64,000 bases of DNA from Pedobacter sp. ASV28 (GTDB taxonomy: Bacteria; Bacteroidota; Bacteroidia; Sphingobacteriales; Sphingobacteriaceae), in assembly GCF_016428855.1 (NCBI RefSeq), contig NZ_JAELTN010000007.1:1-64000 (forward strand), written 5' to 3'. A program made the position numbers and the translations under genes. Of this stretch, positions 45,374-53,958 are shown in pieces. Under the pieces are notes generated by a model. That model saw only the letters and a list, made by a program, of their open reading frames with translations. It did not search any database and was not told where the DNA came from. Each line of letters opens with the position of its first letter. Position 1 is the first letter of the stretch.

Positions 45374-45931
45374 ATGAAGCTTTACATCAAAAATATGGTT
45401 TGCGATCGCTGCAAGATGGCAGTGGAGAGTGTGCTGCAAAAACAAGGGCTGCATTACCAGAAGGTAGCTCTAGGTGAAGTAGAGCTGTTAGAAGAGGAGC
45501 TCTCTTCTGTGCAATATCAAGAAGTAAAGCAAGCCTTGGAAAATTTAGGTTTCGAACTTTTGGAGGATAAGAGAAAAATGGCGGTTGCACAGATTAAGGC
45601 GGCTATTGTAGAATTGGCTCATTATTCAAAAGAACCACTTAAGGTTAACCTTTCGGATTATTTGAGCCAAAAATTATCTGTTGATTATCCTTATTTGAGC
45701 ACCGTATTTTCAACCCAAGAGCACAATACCATTGAACACTATTATATTCAGCAAAAAATTGAGAAGGCCAAAGAACTGTTGACCTATGGGGAACTTACTT
45801 TAAGTGAGATCGCTTTTGGCCTAAATTATAGTAGCGTTGCACATCTATCGGCACAATTTAAAAAGGAAACAGGTTTAACGCCCTCACAATACAAACAAAA
45901 TCTACAGCGTAAAACCTTGGATCAGATCTAA
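45374..45931 (+). CDS. AraC-family regulator with N-terminal HMA-like metal-binding domain
   Basis: The 185-residue protein fuses a small ferredoxin-like domain (residues 1-65: KLYIKNMVCDRCKMAVESVL, with Cys10-x-x-Cys13 as in heavy-metal-associated domains) to a C-terminal AraC/XylS double HTH (about 80-185: IEKAKELLTYGELTLSEIAF, SVAHLSAQFKKETGLTPSQYK). The composition suggests a thiol- or metal-responsive regulator. It is divergent from the cyclophilin gene and precedes the YceI gene. Confidence 0.82.
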   Translation: MKLYIKNMVCDRCKMAVESVLQKQGLHYQKVALGEVELLEEELSSVQYQEVKQALENLGFELLEDKRKMAVAQIKAAIVELAHYSKEPLKVNLSDYLSQKLSVDYPYLSTVFSTQEHNTIEHYYIQQKIEKAKELLTYGELTLSEIAFGLNYSSVAHLSAQFKKETGLTPSQYKQNLQRKTLDQI

Positions 45932-46046
45932 CCCGGGGCCACACTTTTAACCTTGTTTCTTAACATACATCAACTTTTTGTTTACTTGGGTGTTGTAGCT
46001 TTGTGTCATTAATAAAATGATAAAAAACATACATTAATAAAAGGTT

Positions 46047-46640
46047 ATGAAAAAATTATTCTTATTTATTTTGGCAGCGGGCCTAAGCTTGGCCACATTT
46101 GCACAAACCAAGTGGACGGTTGATCCCATGCATTCCTTTGTGAGTTTTTCTGTAAAACACTCGGGTATTTCTTTTGTAGATGGTTCATTCAAAAAATTTG
46201 ATGGTGAAATTTTGGCTTCAAAAGCCGATTTGACAGATGCAAAAATCAATTTTACAGCGGATCTAGCTAGTATTAGTACTGATGTTGATATGCGTGACAA
46301 CCATTTAAAGTCTGATGATTTTTTTAATGCGGAGAAATTTCCTAAAATCACATTTGTAAGCACTTCCTTTAAGAAACAGGCAGTAAAAAGCTCAAAACAA
46401 ACCACTAATGTTTATATACTGAGTGGTAAGCTAACCATTCGTGATGTGACTAAGGATGTAAAATTTACCGTGATTTATGGCGGAACAGCAAAAGATCAAC
46501 AAGGAAATACCAAAGCTGGGTTTATGGCAACCACAACCATTAATCGTTTAGATTATAACATCAAATACGATCCTACAGGTGCCGGCATTGCTAAAAATGT
46601 AAACATCACTTTGAACTTGCAATTTGTACAAGCAAAGTAA
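46047..46640 (+). CDS. YceI family exported protein
   Basis: A 197-residue protein: signal peptide (ending TFAQ near 19), then the YceI lipocalin-like barrel with WTVDPMHSFVSFSVKHSGIS, SISTDVDMRDNHLKSDDFFN, FPKITFVST and GKLTIRDVTKDV. YceI proteins bind isoprenoid-type amphiphiles. A -7-like TAGCTTTG at 45996-46003 lies 43 bases before the ATG, so it probably has its own promoter. Confidence 0.92.
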   Translation: MKKLFLFILAAGLSLATFAQTKWTVDPMHSFVSFSVKHSGISFVDGSFKKFDGEILASKADLTDAKINFTADLASISTDVDMRDNHLKSDDFFNAEKFPKITFVSTSFKKQAVKSSKQTTNVYILSGKLTIRDVTKDVKFTVIYGGTAKDQQGNTKAGFMATTTINRLDYNIKYDPTGAGIAKNVNITLNLQFVQAK

Positions 46641-46647
46641 TTTCCAT

Positions 46648-46697
46648 TGTCACATTGAGCTTGTCGAAATGCATGCTTCGACAGGCTTAGCATGACA
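46648..46697. repeat. 50-bp imperfect palindromic intergenic repeat
   Basis: TGTCACATTGAGCTTGTCGA on the left is mirrored on the right by TCGACAGGCTTAGCATGACA around an ATGC centre. Mismatches are all transitions, so the RNA can form G-U pairs. Repeats with these TGAGCTTGTCGAA arms are common between Bacteroidota genes and may function as transcript-end stems after the YceI gene. It is different in sequence from the 16762 repeat. Confidence 0.6.
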
Positions 46698-46709
46698 CAG
46701 CTTCATAAA

Positions 46710-47534
46710 ATGGATACACTAAATCAATTCAAAACCTTTACTTCTAATTTACCAAAGAGCGATATCATGCCTGTACTTTTTATGGGACATGGCTCGCCAA
46801 TGAACGGCATTGAAGTGAACGAGTTTAGCAAAGGCTGGTCAGATATGGCGAAGTCTATCTCATTACCTTCTGCGGTTTTGGTGGTTTCGGCCCATTGGTT
46901 TACTCATGGAACTAAGGTTACGGCCATGGATATGCCGCCTACCATTCATGATTTTGGCGGATTTCCGGAAGCATTGTTCAATGTACAGTATCCCGCACCT
47001 GGTAGTCCGTTATTGGCGGCAGAAACGGCCCGATTGGTAAAAACCACTTCGGTAACTTTAGATCATGATTGGGGCTTGGACCATGGTGCCTGGACTGTTA
47101 TTCGACATATGTATCCTAAAGCCGATATTCCAGTGCTGCAATTAAGCATCGATTATACAAAAGGAGCACAGCATCATTATGAACTGGCAAAAGAACTTGC
47201 CGCTTTACGCAAAAAAGGAGTCCTGATCTTAGGGAGTGGGAATATGGTGCATAACCTTCGCATGTTAAGCTGGGAAATGATAAATGGCGGGGGCTATGAT
47301 TGGGCAATAGAAGCCAGTGAAAAATTTAAAACGGCTATTCTGAACAAAGATCACCAATCGTTAATTCATTATGAAAATTTGGGCAGCGAAGTTCGTTTGG
47401 CCATACCAACTCCAGAGCACTACCTGCCATTAATGTATACGTTGGGCCTACAGGCAGAAAAAGAGCAAGTAGAACTATTCAACGATAAAGCTGTTGGTGG
47501 TTCGTTAACGATGACTTCAATTAAGATCGCTTAG
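46710..47534 (+). CDS. ygiD: 4,5-DOPA dioxygenase extradiol family protein (LigB-type)
   Basis: A 274-residue class III extradiol dioxygenase: MPVLFMGHGSPMN (metal His), VLVVSAHWFTHG, GLDHGAWTVIRHMYP (catalytic His) and ILGSGNMVHNLR. E. coli YgiD opens the ring of L-DOPA; the true substrate is uncertain. An ATG at 46692 adds six codons but lies in the palindromic repeat, so I prefer 46710 (MDTLNQF). Confidence 0.9.
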   Translation: MDTLNQFKTFTSNLPKSDIMPVLFMGHGSPMNGIEVNEFSKGWSDMAKSISLPSAVLVVSAHWFTHGTKVTAMDMPPTIHDFGGFPEALFNVQYPAPGSPLLAAETARLVKTTSVTLDHDWGLDHGAWTVIRHMYPKADIPVLQLSIDYTKGAQHHYELAKELAALRKKGVLILGSGNMVHNLRMLSWEMINGGGYDWAIEASEKFKTAILNKDHQSLIHYENLGSEVRLAIPTPEHYLPLMYTLGLQAEKEQVELFNDKAVGGSLTMTSIKIA

Positions 47535-47606
47535 TAATATAATAAGCGCATTGAAACCAGGTGTTTTTATCGTTACCATGAACTTGTTTCAAAATGGATG
47601 GAAACA

Positions 47607-49004
47607 TTACATGATTTTTTTCAATAGGCTTAAAACCCAGTTTTTTTTCTGGTATGGAGGATAGATCATGGCATTAAAGTCTGGTTTTCTTTGTGTGACT
47701 ACGGCCCGCTCGTGAGAAAAATTCTTAAAACCAAAAAAACCATGGCTGCTTCCCATTCCGCTGCCATTTACGCCGCCAAAGGGGAGCTTTGGATTGGCCA
47801 AATGGATGAGCACATCGTTGATACAGGTACCTCCAGCACTTGTATTTTTTAAAATATGCTTGATGTTTTTGGAATTGTTACTAAAGATATAAAGGGCTAA
47901 AGGCTTGCTCTTGGCATTGATTTTATCTATTGCCTCATCTAAGTGGCCATAAGTAATGATGGGAAGTACAGGGCCAAAAATTTCTTCTTCCATAACCCTA
48001 CAGCCCGATGGTAGTTGCGATAATACTACAGGGTAGATCGTATGGTTTTTTTCTTCTGATTTTCCACCCCAATTAATTCTGGCTCCTTTTTCAACTGCCT
48101 CGTTTACCAGTTCGTTTAGTCGGTCAAAATGCTTCTGGTTGATGATTTTTCCATAGGCATTAGGATTGATCTCCTCTTTGGATTTAAAATACATGGTCGT
48201 GGCATAAGTTTTATAAAGCCCAATGAACTCGTCCAAGCGCTGTTCATGGATCAATATATAATCTGGCGCAATGCAAGTTTGGCCACTATTGACCAATTTG
48301 CCCCATGCAATTTTTCTGGCGGCTTTTTCTAAATCTACCTCTTTATCAATAATGGTTGGAGATTTGCCTCCAAGCTCAAGCGTTACTGAGGTCAGATTCT
48401 TTGCAGCCGCCGCCATAACCAATTTACCAATGGCCGTGCTTCCCGTAAAAAAAATATGGTCAAAAGGGAGATCCAATAATTTGCTGGCAACAGTTGCGTT
48501 GCCCTCAACGCAAGCAATTTCTTCTTCCTCGAAAGTATGGATGATGATTTTAGCTATTACCTTGCTTGTGTTTGCGCTGATTTCAGAAGGTTTGATCATG
48601 ACGCAGTTTCCGGCGGCAATGGCAGAAACCAAAGGAGACATTACCAGTTGAAAAGGGTAGTTCCACGGAGCAATGATCAAGCAAACGCCCTTAGGTTCAT
48701 AATAAATCCTATTCTTGGCAAATGGATTGCTTAAGCTTTTTCCGATGCGTTTTGGGCTCATCCAACCTTTTAGGTTTTTAATAGCAAAATCGATTTCGCC
48801 ATAGGTAAAAATCAATTCTGTTACGGCGGCCTCGAAATGGTTTTTTCTTAGATCCTTTTGTAGGGCAGTATAGATTAACCCTTCATTTTCTTGAATGGCA
48901 GCCTTTAATTTTCTCAGTTTTTCTATTCTTTCTGCAGCGTTGGTTTTCCGCAGTTGATATTGAAAGACCTGTTGATTCTTGAAAACACAGCTAATTCTAT
49001 TCAT
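47607..49004 (-). CDS. NAD(P)-dependent aldehyde dehydrogenase (ALDH3-like)
   Basis: A 465-residue ALDH with WNYPFQLVMSPLVSAIAAGN, FFTGSTAIGK (NAD site), VTLELGGKSPTII (general base Glu), NSGQTCIAPDYI (catalytic Cys) and EEIFGPVLPI. Compact length and order match the class 3 / fatty aldehyde branch. It oxidises aldehydes to acids; the source aldehyde is unknown. It converges with ygiD. Confidence 0.93.
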   Translation of the reverse strand: MNRISCVFKNQQVFQYQLRKTNAAERIEKLRKLKAAIQENEGLIYTALQKDLRKNHFEAAVTELIFTYGEIDFAIKNLKGWMSPKRIGKSLSNPFAKNRIYYEPKGVCLIIAPWNYPFQLVMSPLVSAIAAGNCVMIKPSEISANTSKVIAKIIIHTFEEEEIACVEGNATVASKLLDLPFDHIFFTGSTAIGKLVMAAAAKNLTSVTLELGGKSPTIIDKEVDLEKAARKIAWGKLVNSGQTCIAPDYILIHEQRLDEFIGLYKTYATTMYFKSKEEINPNAYGKIINQKHFDRLNELVNEAVEKGARINWGGKSEEKNHTIYPVVLSQLPSGCRVMEEEIFGPVLPIITYGHLDEAIDKINAKSKPLALYIFSNNSKNIKHILKNTSAGGTCINDVLIHLANPKLPFGGVNGSGMGSSHGFFGFKNFSHERAVVTQRKPDFNAMIYPPYQKKNWVLSLLKKIM

Positions 49005-49121
49005 CGCTATTAGACAAAATGAAAGGATTTAATTGTTAAATATAGTTAAAGCCCCAATAAAACTTCTTATAATTACACACAAATTGGCATTTTGCACTAG
49101 CACTTATTTTTTTGACCTCTA

Positions 49122-50321
49122 ATGAAAAGATATCTGTTTCTATCTTTCTTACTGTTTCTTACCTTTACATTAAAAGCGCAAACACTCAGGCCAGATGTTT
49201 TTATTGTGGGTAACGGTAATGCTGCGGTTGCCGCAGCCATACAGGCCGCACAGTCAAATGTTAAGACCACGTTGTTATTACAATCGGGGGGCTTTGATAT
49301 CGTTCCAGTCCAAAAAGGCCTCCATTCAGGAATCCAGGCTGCTTTCATCAAAAAAATAAAAGATTTTAAGCAGATAAAAGATAGTGTTGCCGATATCAGC
49401 TTTGATAAGCAAACCGCAAATGAGGTATTGACCAAGTGGGCCGATAGCATTAAAAACCTTACCATAATTAAAAATGCTTATTGGGTAAAGGCAGACCGAT
49501 CAGGCAATGGATGGGTATTTAAGCTCAATGACGGTAAAACTGTTAGGCCCAAAGTCTTTATTAATGTAGCTGACCAGAAACTTAATACAGCCCTAAAAAT
49601 AGTGGCCCCTACAAATGTGCCCTGGAATAAGCTGGATTATCACCATACTATTTATAAGACCAGCATAGCGGCAGGAAAATGGATGGATGCTGGTACTGCA
49701 AATACCTTTTCGCTTTACCAGTTATTGATACCTGGCCAAGAAAACCTAGTATATGTTGACGATGCTCAAAATATGTTGTTAGGGCAAGCCGCAGGTGCTG
49801 TAGCTGCTTATGCGGGTTTCTTTAACTTGAAAACCTCAGAATCCAACCTGAAAAAAATCCAGGGAGAACTTGTAGGGTTTAAATTGAATGTCATGCCTTT
49901 TGCAGATATAAAACTTGACGATCCAAATTGGAAAGCAATCCAAATGGTAGGGTTGACAGGCGTGCTAAAAGCATCAATTGTAAATGGTGAGGCTTATTTT
50001 AATGCACAACAGTTAATCGGCACAGAAGAAATTAAACAGCCCATTAAAGATCATTATTACAAAGCTCAGATTTGGTTTGATGATTATAAAAGTGATGGGA
50101 TTACCATTGCTGCAGCTTTAGATATGATTTGTTATGTAGGCAACAAGGCCCCAGAAAGCACCAAAAAAGAAGTGGAAAAAAAATGGAAAGGCATTTATGC
50201 TTTTAAAACGGATCTGGATTTTAATAGGCAAATATCCAGAAGAGAATTGGCTACCTTGTTGCAAGATTATATGCCACCATTTAATGTTACTGTAGACAAA
50301 ACAGGAAAAATACTGAGATAG
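49122..50321 (+). CDS. Exported Rossmann-fold protein related to FAD-dependent oxidoreductases
   Basis: A 399-residue protein with a signal peptide (ending LKAQ near 20) followed at once by RPDVFIVGNGNAAVAAAIQAA, the place of an FAD-binding GxGxxG. Here it reads G-N-G-N-A-A, so the third glycine is Ala. KGLHSGIQAAF follows. Downstream VFINVADQKL and LLGQAAGAVAAYAGF match the FAD-dependent oxidoreductase/xanthan-lyase-like family of Bacteroidota. FAD binding may be weakened. It is shorter than typical members (about 500-600). Confidence 0.65.
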   Translation: MKRYLFLSFLLFLTFTLKAQTLRPDVFIVGNGNAAVAAAIQAAQSNVKTTLLLQSGGFDIVPVQKGLHSGIQAAFIKKIKDFKQIKDSVADISFDKQTANEVLTKWADSIKNLTIIKNAYWVKADRSGNGWVFKLNDGKTVRPKVFINVADQKLNTALKIVAPTNVPWNKLDYHHTIYKTSIAAGKWMDAGTANTFSLYQLLIPGQENLVYVDDAQNMLLGQAAGAVAAYAGFFNLKTSESNLKKIQGELVGFKLNVMPFADIKLDDPNWKAIQMVGLTGVLKASIVNGEAYFNAQQLIGTEEIKQPIKDHYYKAQIWFDDYKSDGITIAAALDMICYVGNKAPESTKKEVEKKWKGIYAFKTDLDFNRQISRRELATLLQDYMPPFNVTVDKTGKILR

Positions 50322-50506
50322 GGTTCTTCTTGTCCTAAAGAGGCCTGTCCGAAAGCTTCCCATCGTTCTCGCATGGCGTAATCTCCCTGTAAAAATGCTT
50401 TTTATAGGCATTAAGATCTCCGATCTTTTAGCAATGATGAGCAAATGATCTTTTTGATCATCCCCATTTGATCTGTAACATTTGTAACATCTTGTTTTAC
50501 CTGAGT

Positions 50507-50535
50507 TTGAGGAAATGCTTTTTTCTATAACTTGC
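50507..50535 (+). promoter_or_regulatory. Candidate promoter of the M14 peptidase operon
   Basis: TTG (50507-50509), 18 bases, TAACTTGC (50528-50535), a near match to TAnnTTTG, 20 bases before the first M14 gene. A doubled TGTAACATT just upstream (about 50475-50488) is unexplained. Confidence 0.4.
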
Positions 50536-50555
50536 AGGTATAACCTTAAACTATA

Positions 50556-52199
50556 ATGAAGAAATTTTATCTATTTAACCTGTTTTTTCTGTTTCTCACG
50601 GGTATTACTTTCGCCCAAAAACAACAGGACTATACTAATCATGCAGGCCTTGCACAACGAATTAAGACGTTGACCAGTAAGTATCCACAGTTGATAAAAG
50701 CAAGAACACTTACGCAAACGAACGGAGGCAAGGATATTTGGATGTTAACCATTGGATCGTCCAATGCTGATCAAAAACCCGCTATTGCAGTAGTAGGAGG
50801 AGTGGACGGAAAGCACTTGCTCGGTGTGGAAATGGCCCTAGGCTTTGCCGAAAGACTATTGGCAAATTCAAGCACAGACAGCGTCAAAGCTCTTTTGGGC
50901 AAACAGACATTTTATGTTTTCCCCAATATGAGCCCGGATGCTACCGAACAATATTTTTCCAAGTTAAAATATGAACGCAGCGGTAATGCCACTAAAACCG
51001 ATGATGATCGTGATGGAAGGTTGGATGAGGATGGGTTTGATGATTTGGATGGCAATGGGAAGATTACCTGGATGCGCATTCAGGATCCTACAGGTAAGTA
51101 TAAGCTAAATCCAGACGACTCACGATCTTTAATTTTGGCAGATGCCACAAAAGGCGAGAATGGAACTTATATCCTGTTGGAAGAAGGAATTGATAATGAT
51201 AAAGATGGTGAATTTAATGAAGATGGTGAAGGCGGAGTAAGCTTTAACAAGAATGCCAGCTTCAACTATAAGAATTTTGTTCCTGGAGCAGGCGAATATG
51301 CGGTATCGGAAAAGGAGAACAGGGCACTTTTCGATTTTCTTTTTGATGCCTTTAACGTTTACGCCGTGGTCACCTTCGGCCCTACTAACAACCTATCTTC
51401 GCCAGTTATGTTTAATCCCGCTGGGCTGAGCAAGCGAATTATTACGAGCTGGTTTGAGGCCGATGTAAAATCAAATGCACTGGTATCTGAAAAATACAAC
51501 AAGATTACCAAAACCAAAGATGCACCGAAGACGCAAGTAGAAACAGGAGATTTTTCCCAATGGGCCTATTTCCATTATGGGCGTTTAAGCTTTAGCACAC
51601 CTGGTTGGTGGGTGCCGAAAATTGCCCCGGATACTGCAAAAAAAGAAAAGAAGTTTACCAATGATGATCCGGTTGCATCCTATCTGCGTTGGGCGTCAAG
51701 TCAAGGCATTACCCATACTTATACGCCTTGGAAAGCGGTTAGCCACCCCGATTTTATAGGCAAAACAGTTGAAGTGGGTGGCATAGATCCTTTTGTGTTG
51801 AACAACCCACCTTATACATTGGTAGATAATATTGTGGCCAAGCATACCGATTTTCTCATTGCTTTGGCAGGAATGGCCCCACAACTTGATTTTGTAAATG
51901 TAAAGACAGAAAAATTGACAGATGGATTGACCAGGGTAACGGTACAGCTCATTAACAAGGGTGATTTATCTACCTACACTAAAATAGGAGATCGTAGTTA
52001 TTTTCTTAAAAAGATAGCGGTAAAGGTAAATACAAAAGCGAATCAGGAAGTGGTAAGCGGTCGTAAGAATCAGACCATTGAAAGTTTGCAGGGAAAAGAA
52101 TTTAAAGAGCTTACTTGGCTCATTAAGGGTGCAGGCAAGCTTACTATTGATGCTGGTAGCCCAACCACGGGAAATAAATCAATTGAGGTATCACTTTAA
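50556..52199 (+). CDS. M14 carboxypeptidase-like protein, apparently inactive
   Basis: The 547-residue exported protein (signal ending TFAQ) is collinear with the M14 peptidase encoded next door. Its active site is gone: the HxxE zinc motif is DGKH (residues 84-87), the substrate-binding Asn-Arg of NRDW is replaced in FNKNASFNYKNF, the third zinc His is lost (VVTFGPTNN, about 261-269), and the catalytic Glu of FSNELW is Pro339 (SFSTPGW). Two Asp-rich calcium-type loops (DDDRDGRLDEDG, DNDKDGEFNEDG) are kept. The reading frame is intact, so this is a pseudoenzyme rather than a pseudogene. It is the first gene of a peptidase operon. Confidence 0.82.
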   Translation: MKKFYLFNLFFLFLTGITFAQKQQDYTNHAGLAQRIKTLTSKYPQLIKARTLTQTNGGKDIWMLTIGSSNADQKPAIAVVGGVDGKHLLGVEMALGFAERLLANSSTDSVKALLGKQTFYVFPNMSPDATEQYFSKLKYERSGNATKTDDDRDGRLDEDGFDDLDGNGKITWMRIQDPTGKYKLNPDDSRSLILADATKGENGTYILLEEGIDNDKDGEFNEDGEGGVSFNKNASFNYKNFVPGAGEYAVSEKENRALFDFLFDAFNVYAVVTFGPTNNLSSPVMFNPAGLSKRIITSWFEADVKSNALVSEKYNKITKTKDAPKTQVETGDFSQWAYFHYGRLSFSTPGWWVPKIAPDTAKKEKKFTNDDPVASYLRWASSQGITHTYTPWKAVSHPDFIGKTVEVGGIDPFVLNNPPYTLVDNIVAKHTDFLIALAGMAPQLDFVNVKTEKLTDGLTRVTVQLINKGDLSTYTKIGDRSYFLKKIAVKVNTKANQEVVSGRKNQTIESLQGKEFKELTWLIKGAGKLTIDAGSPTTGNKSIEVSL

Positions 52200-52211
52200 T
52201 CTAACAAGACG

Positions 52212-53939
52212 ATGAAGAAATATGTGCTAATGGCTGCAATGATTTTGTGTGCCATTATAACCAAATCACAAAAACCAGAAAATATATTAGCGGCAGTAGG
52301 AACCCCTCCCAGTCCTAAGGTTTCAATAAGCTGGAATAGATATAATGATTATGCTGCAATAACCGAAATTTGTAAAAAACTTGCTGCGGCCCATCCCAGC
52401 TTGGTCAAGTTAGAGGTGATCGGTAAGTCATACAAAGGGAAAGATCTTTGGGTAATGACCATTAGTGATTCCAAAAAAGGTAATCCCGATCAAAAACCAG
52501 CGATGTATATTGATGGGAATATCCATTCTAATGAAATACAGGGAAGTGAATTTGCCCTATATACGGCATGGTATTTAGCAGAGATGCATGCAGCAGGCAA
52601 TAAATCCATACAGTCTTTATTGGCCGATAAAACATTTTATATTGTACCCACCATTAACCCCGATGCTAGGGATCATTTTATTCACCAAGCCAACACGGCC
52701 CACTCGCCGCGTACAGGGCTAATCCCTATTGATAATGACAGGGATGGGCTTGATAATGAGGATGGTTTTGATGATTTGGATGGCGACGGACACATTACCA
52801 TGATGCGACGTAAAAATCCTAATGGGAGGTATAAAGTTGATCCTTCCGATTACCGTAGAATGATTATGGTAGGCTATGATGAAAAAGGAGAGTATGAACT
52901 CTTAGGTTCGGAAGGGATTGATAATGATGGAGATGGTTTGGTGAATGAGGATGGAGAAGGGGCTTATGATCCCAACCGTGATTGGGGCTGGAACTGGCAG
53001 CCAAATTATATTCAAGGCGGAGCGTATAAATATCCTTTTTCCATACCGGAAAACAGGGCTGTTGTAGATTTTGTGATGAAACATCCTAATATTGCCGCCG
53101 CACAATCTTATCATAATAATGGGGGGATGATCCTTAGGGGACCGGGTGCCGCCGAAGACGTAGATACTTATAATCCACAGGATATTAGGGTATATGATGC
53201 ACTGGGTAAAAAAGGGGAGGAACTTTTACCGGGCTATAGATACCTGGTCGTCTACAAAGATTTATATTCTGTTTTTGGAGGAGAGCTCGATTGGTTTTAT
53301 GGTGGTCGTGGCATCTATACCTTTTCTAATGAACTATGGACCGCATATGCCATGTACAATAAGTCTGGAGCGGAAAGTACGCAAGACCAACTCTATTCTT
53401 TTGATAAGGATCTTTTAATGAAAGATGCTTTTGTAGATTGGAAACCTTTTAAGCATCCGCAATATGGAGATATTGAAATAGGTGGCTTCAAGAAAAACTA
53501 TACCCGTCTGCACCCTGGGTTTTTGCTGGAAAGCGATGCCCATCGTAACATGGCATTTAGCGTTTTTCATGCCTATCATACGCCAAAATTAAGTGTCGAC
53601 GAGATAGAGGTGAAAGATATTGGAGGAGGATTGAAGCAGGTAACCGCAGTAGTAAGCAATGAACGCATGATTCCTACCCACTCCAGTCAGGATATAAAAA
53701 ATAATATCGAAATTCCCGATATTGTTTCCCTAACAGGAGGCACGGTGGTAGCAGGTATGGTCGTTAATAATCGTGATTTAGGGATTTCTACAGAACAAAA
53801 GCTAGATCCGGCAAATATCAGGGTGGCCAATATCGCAGGGAATTCTTATGTAACGGTGCGATGGTTGGTGAAGGGAGGAAGTAAATTTACCGTTAATGTG
53901 AATAGTAAAAAAGGTGGATTAACCAGTAGATCAAATTAG
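52212..53939 (+). CDS. M14 family zinc carboxypeptidase, exported
   Basis: A 575-residue secreted carboxypeptidase. Zinc ligands His105 and Glu108 lie in DGNIHSNEIQGSE, the substrate Asn255-Arg256 in DPNRDWGW, the third ligand His301 in SYHNNGG, and catalytic Glu374 in FSNELWT. Two insertion loops (DNDRDGLDNEDG near 174 and DNDGDGLVNEDG near 237) look like calcium-binding type-3 repeats. It follows the inactive paralogue after 12 bases. The product likely trims C-terminal residues of peptides outside the cytoplasm. Confidence 0.93.
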   Translation: MKKYVLMAAMILCAIITKSQKPENILAAVGTPPSPKVSISWNRYNDYAAITEICKKLAAAHPSLVKLEVIGKSYKGKDLWVMTISDSKKGNPDQKPAMYIDGNIHSNEIQGSEFALYTAWYLAEMHAAGNKSIQSLLADKTFYIVPTINPDARDHFIHQANTAHSPRTGLIPIDNDRDGLDNEDGFDDLDGDGHITMMRRKNPNGRYKVDPSDYRRMIMVGYDEKGEYELLGSEGIDNDGDGLVNEDGEGAYDPNRDWGWNWQPNYIQGGAYKYPFSIPENRAVVDFVMKHPNIAAAQSYHNNGGMILRGPGAAEDVDTYNPQDIRVYDALGKKGEELLPGYRYLVVYKDLYSVFGGELDWFYGGRGIYTFSNELWTAYAMYNKSGAESTQDQLYSFDKDLLMKDAFVDWKPFKHPQYGDIEIGGFKKNYTRLHPGFLLESDAHRNMAFSVFHAYHTPKLSVDEIEVKDIGGGLKQVTAVVSNERMIPTHSSQDIKNNIEIPDIVSLTGGTVVAGMVVNNRDLGISTEQKLDPANIRVANIAGNSYVTVRWLVKGGSKFTVNVNSKKGGLTSRSN

Positions 53940-53958
53940 CATAAAATTAATATAGACA

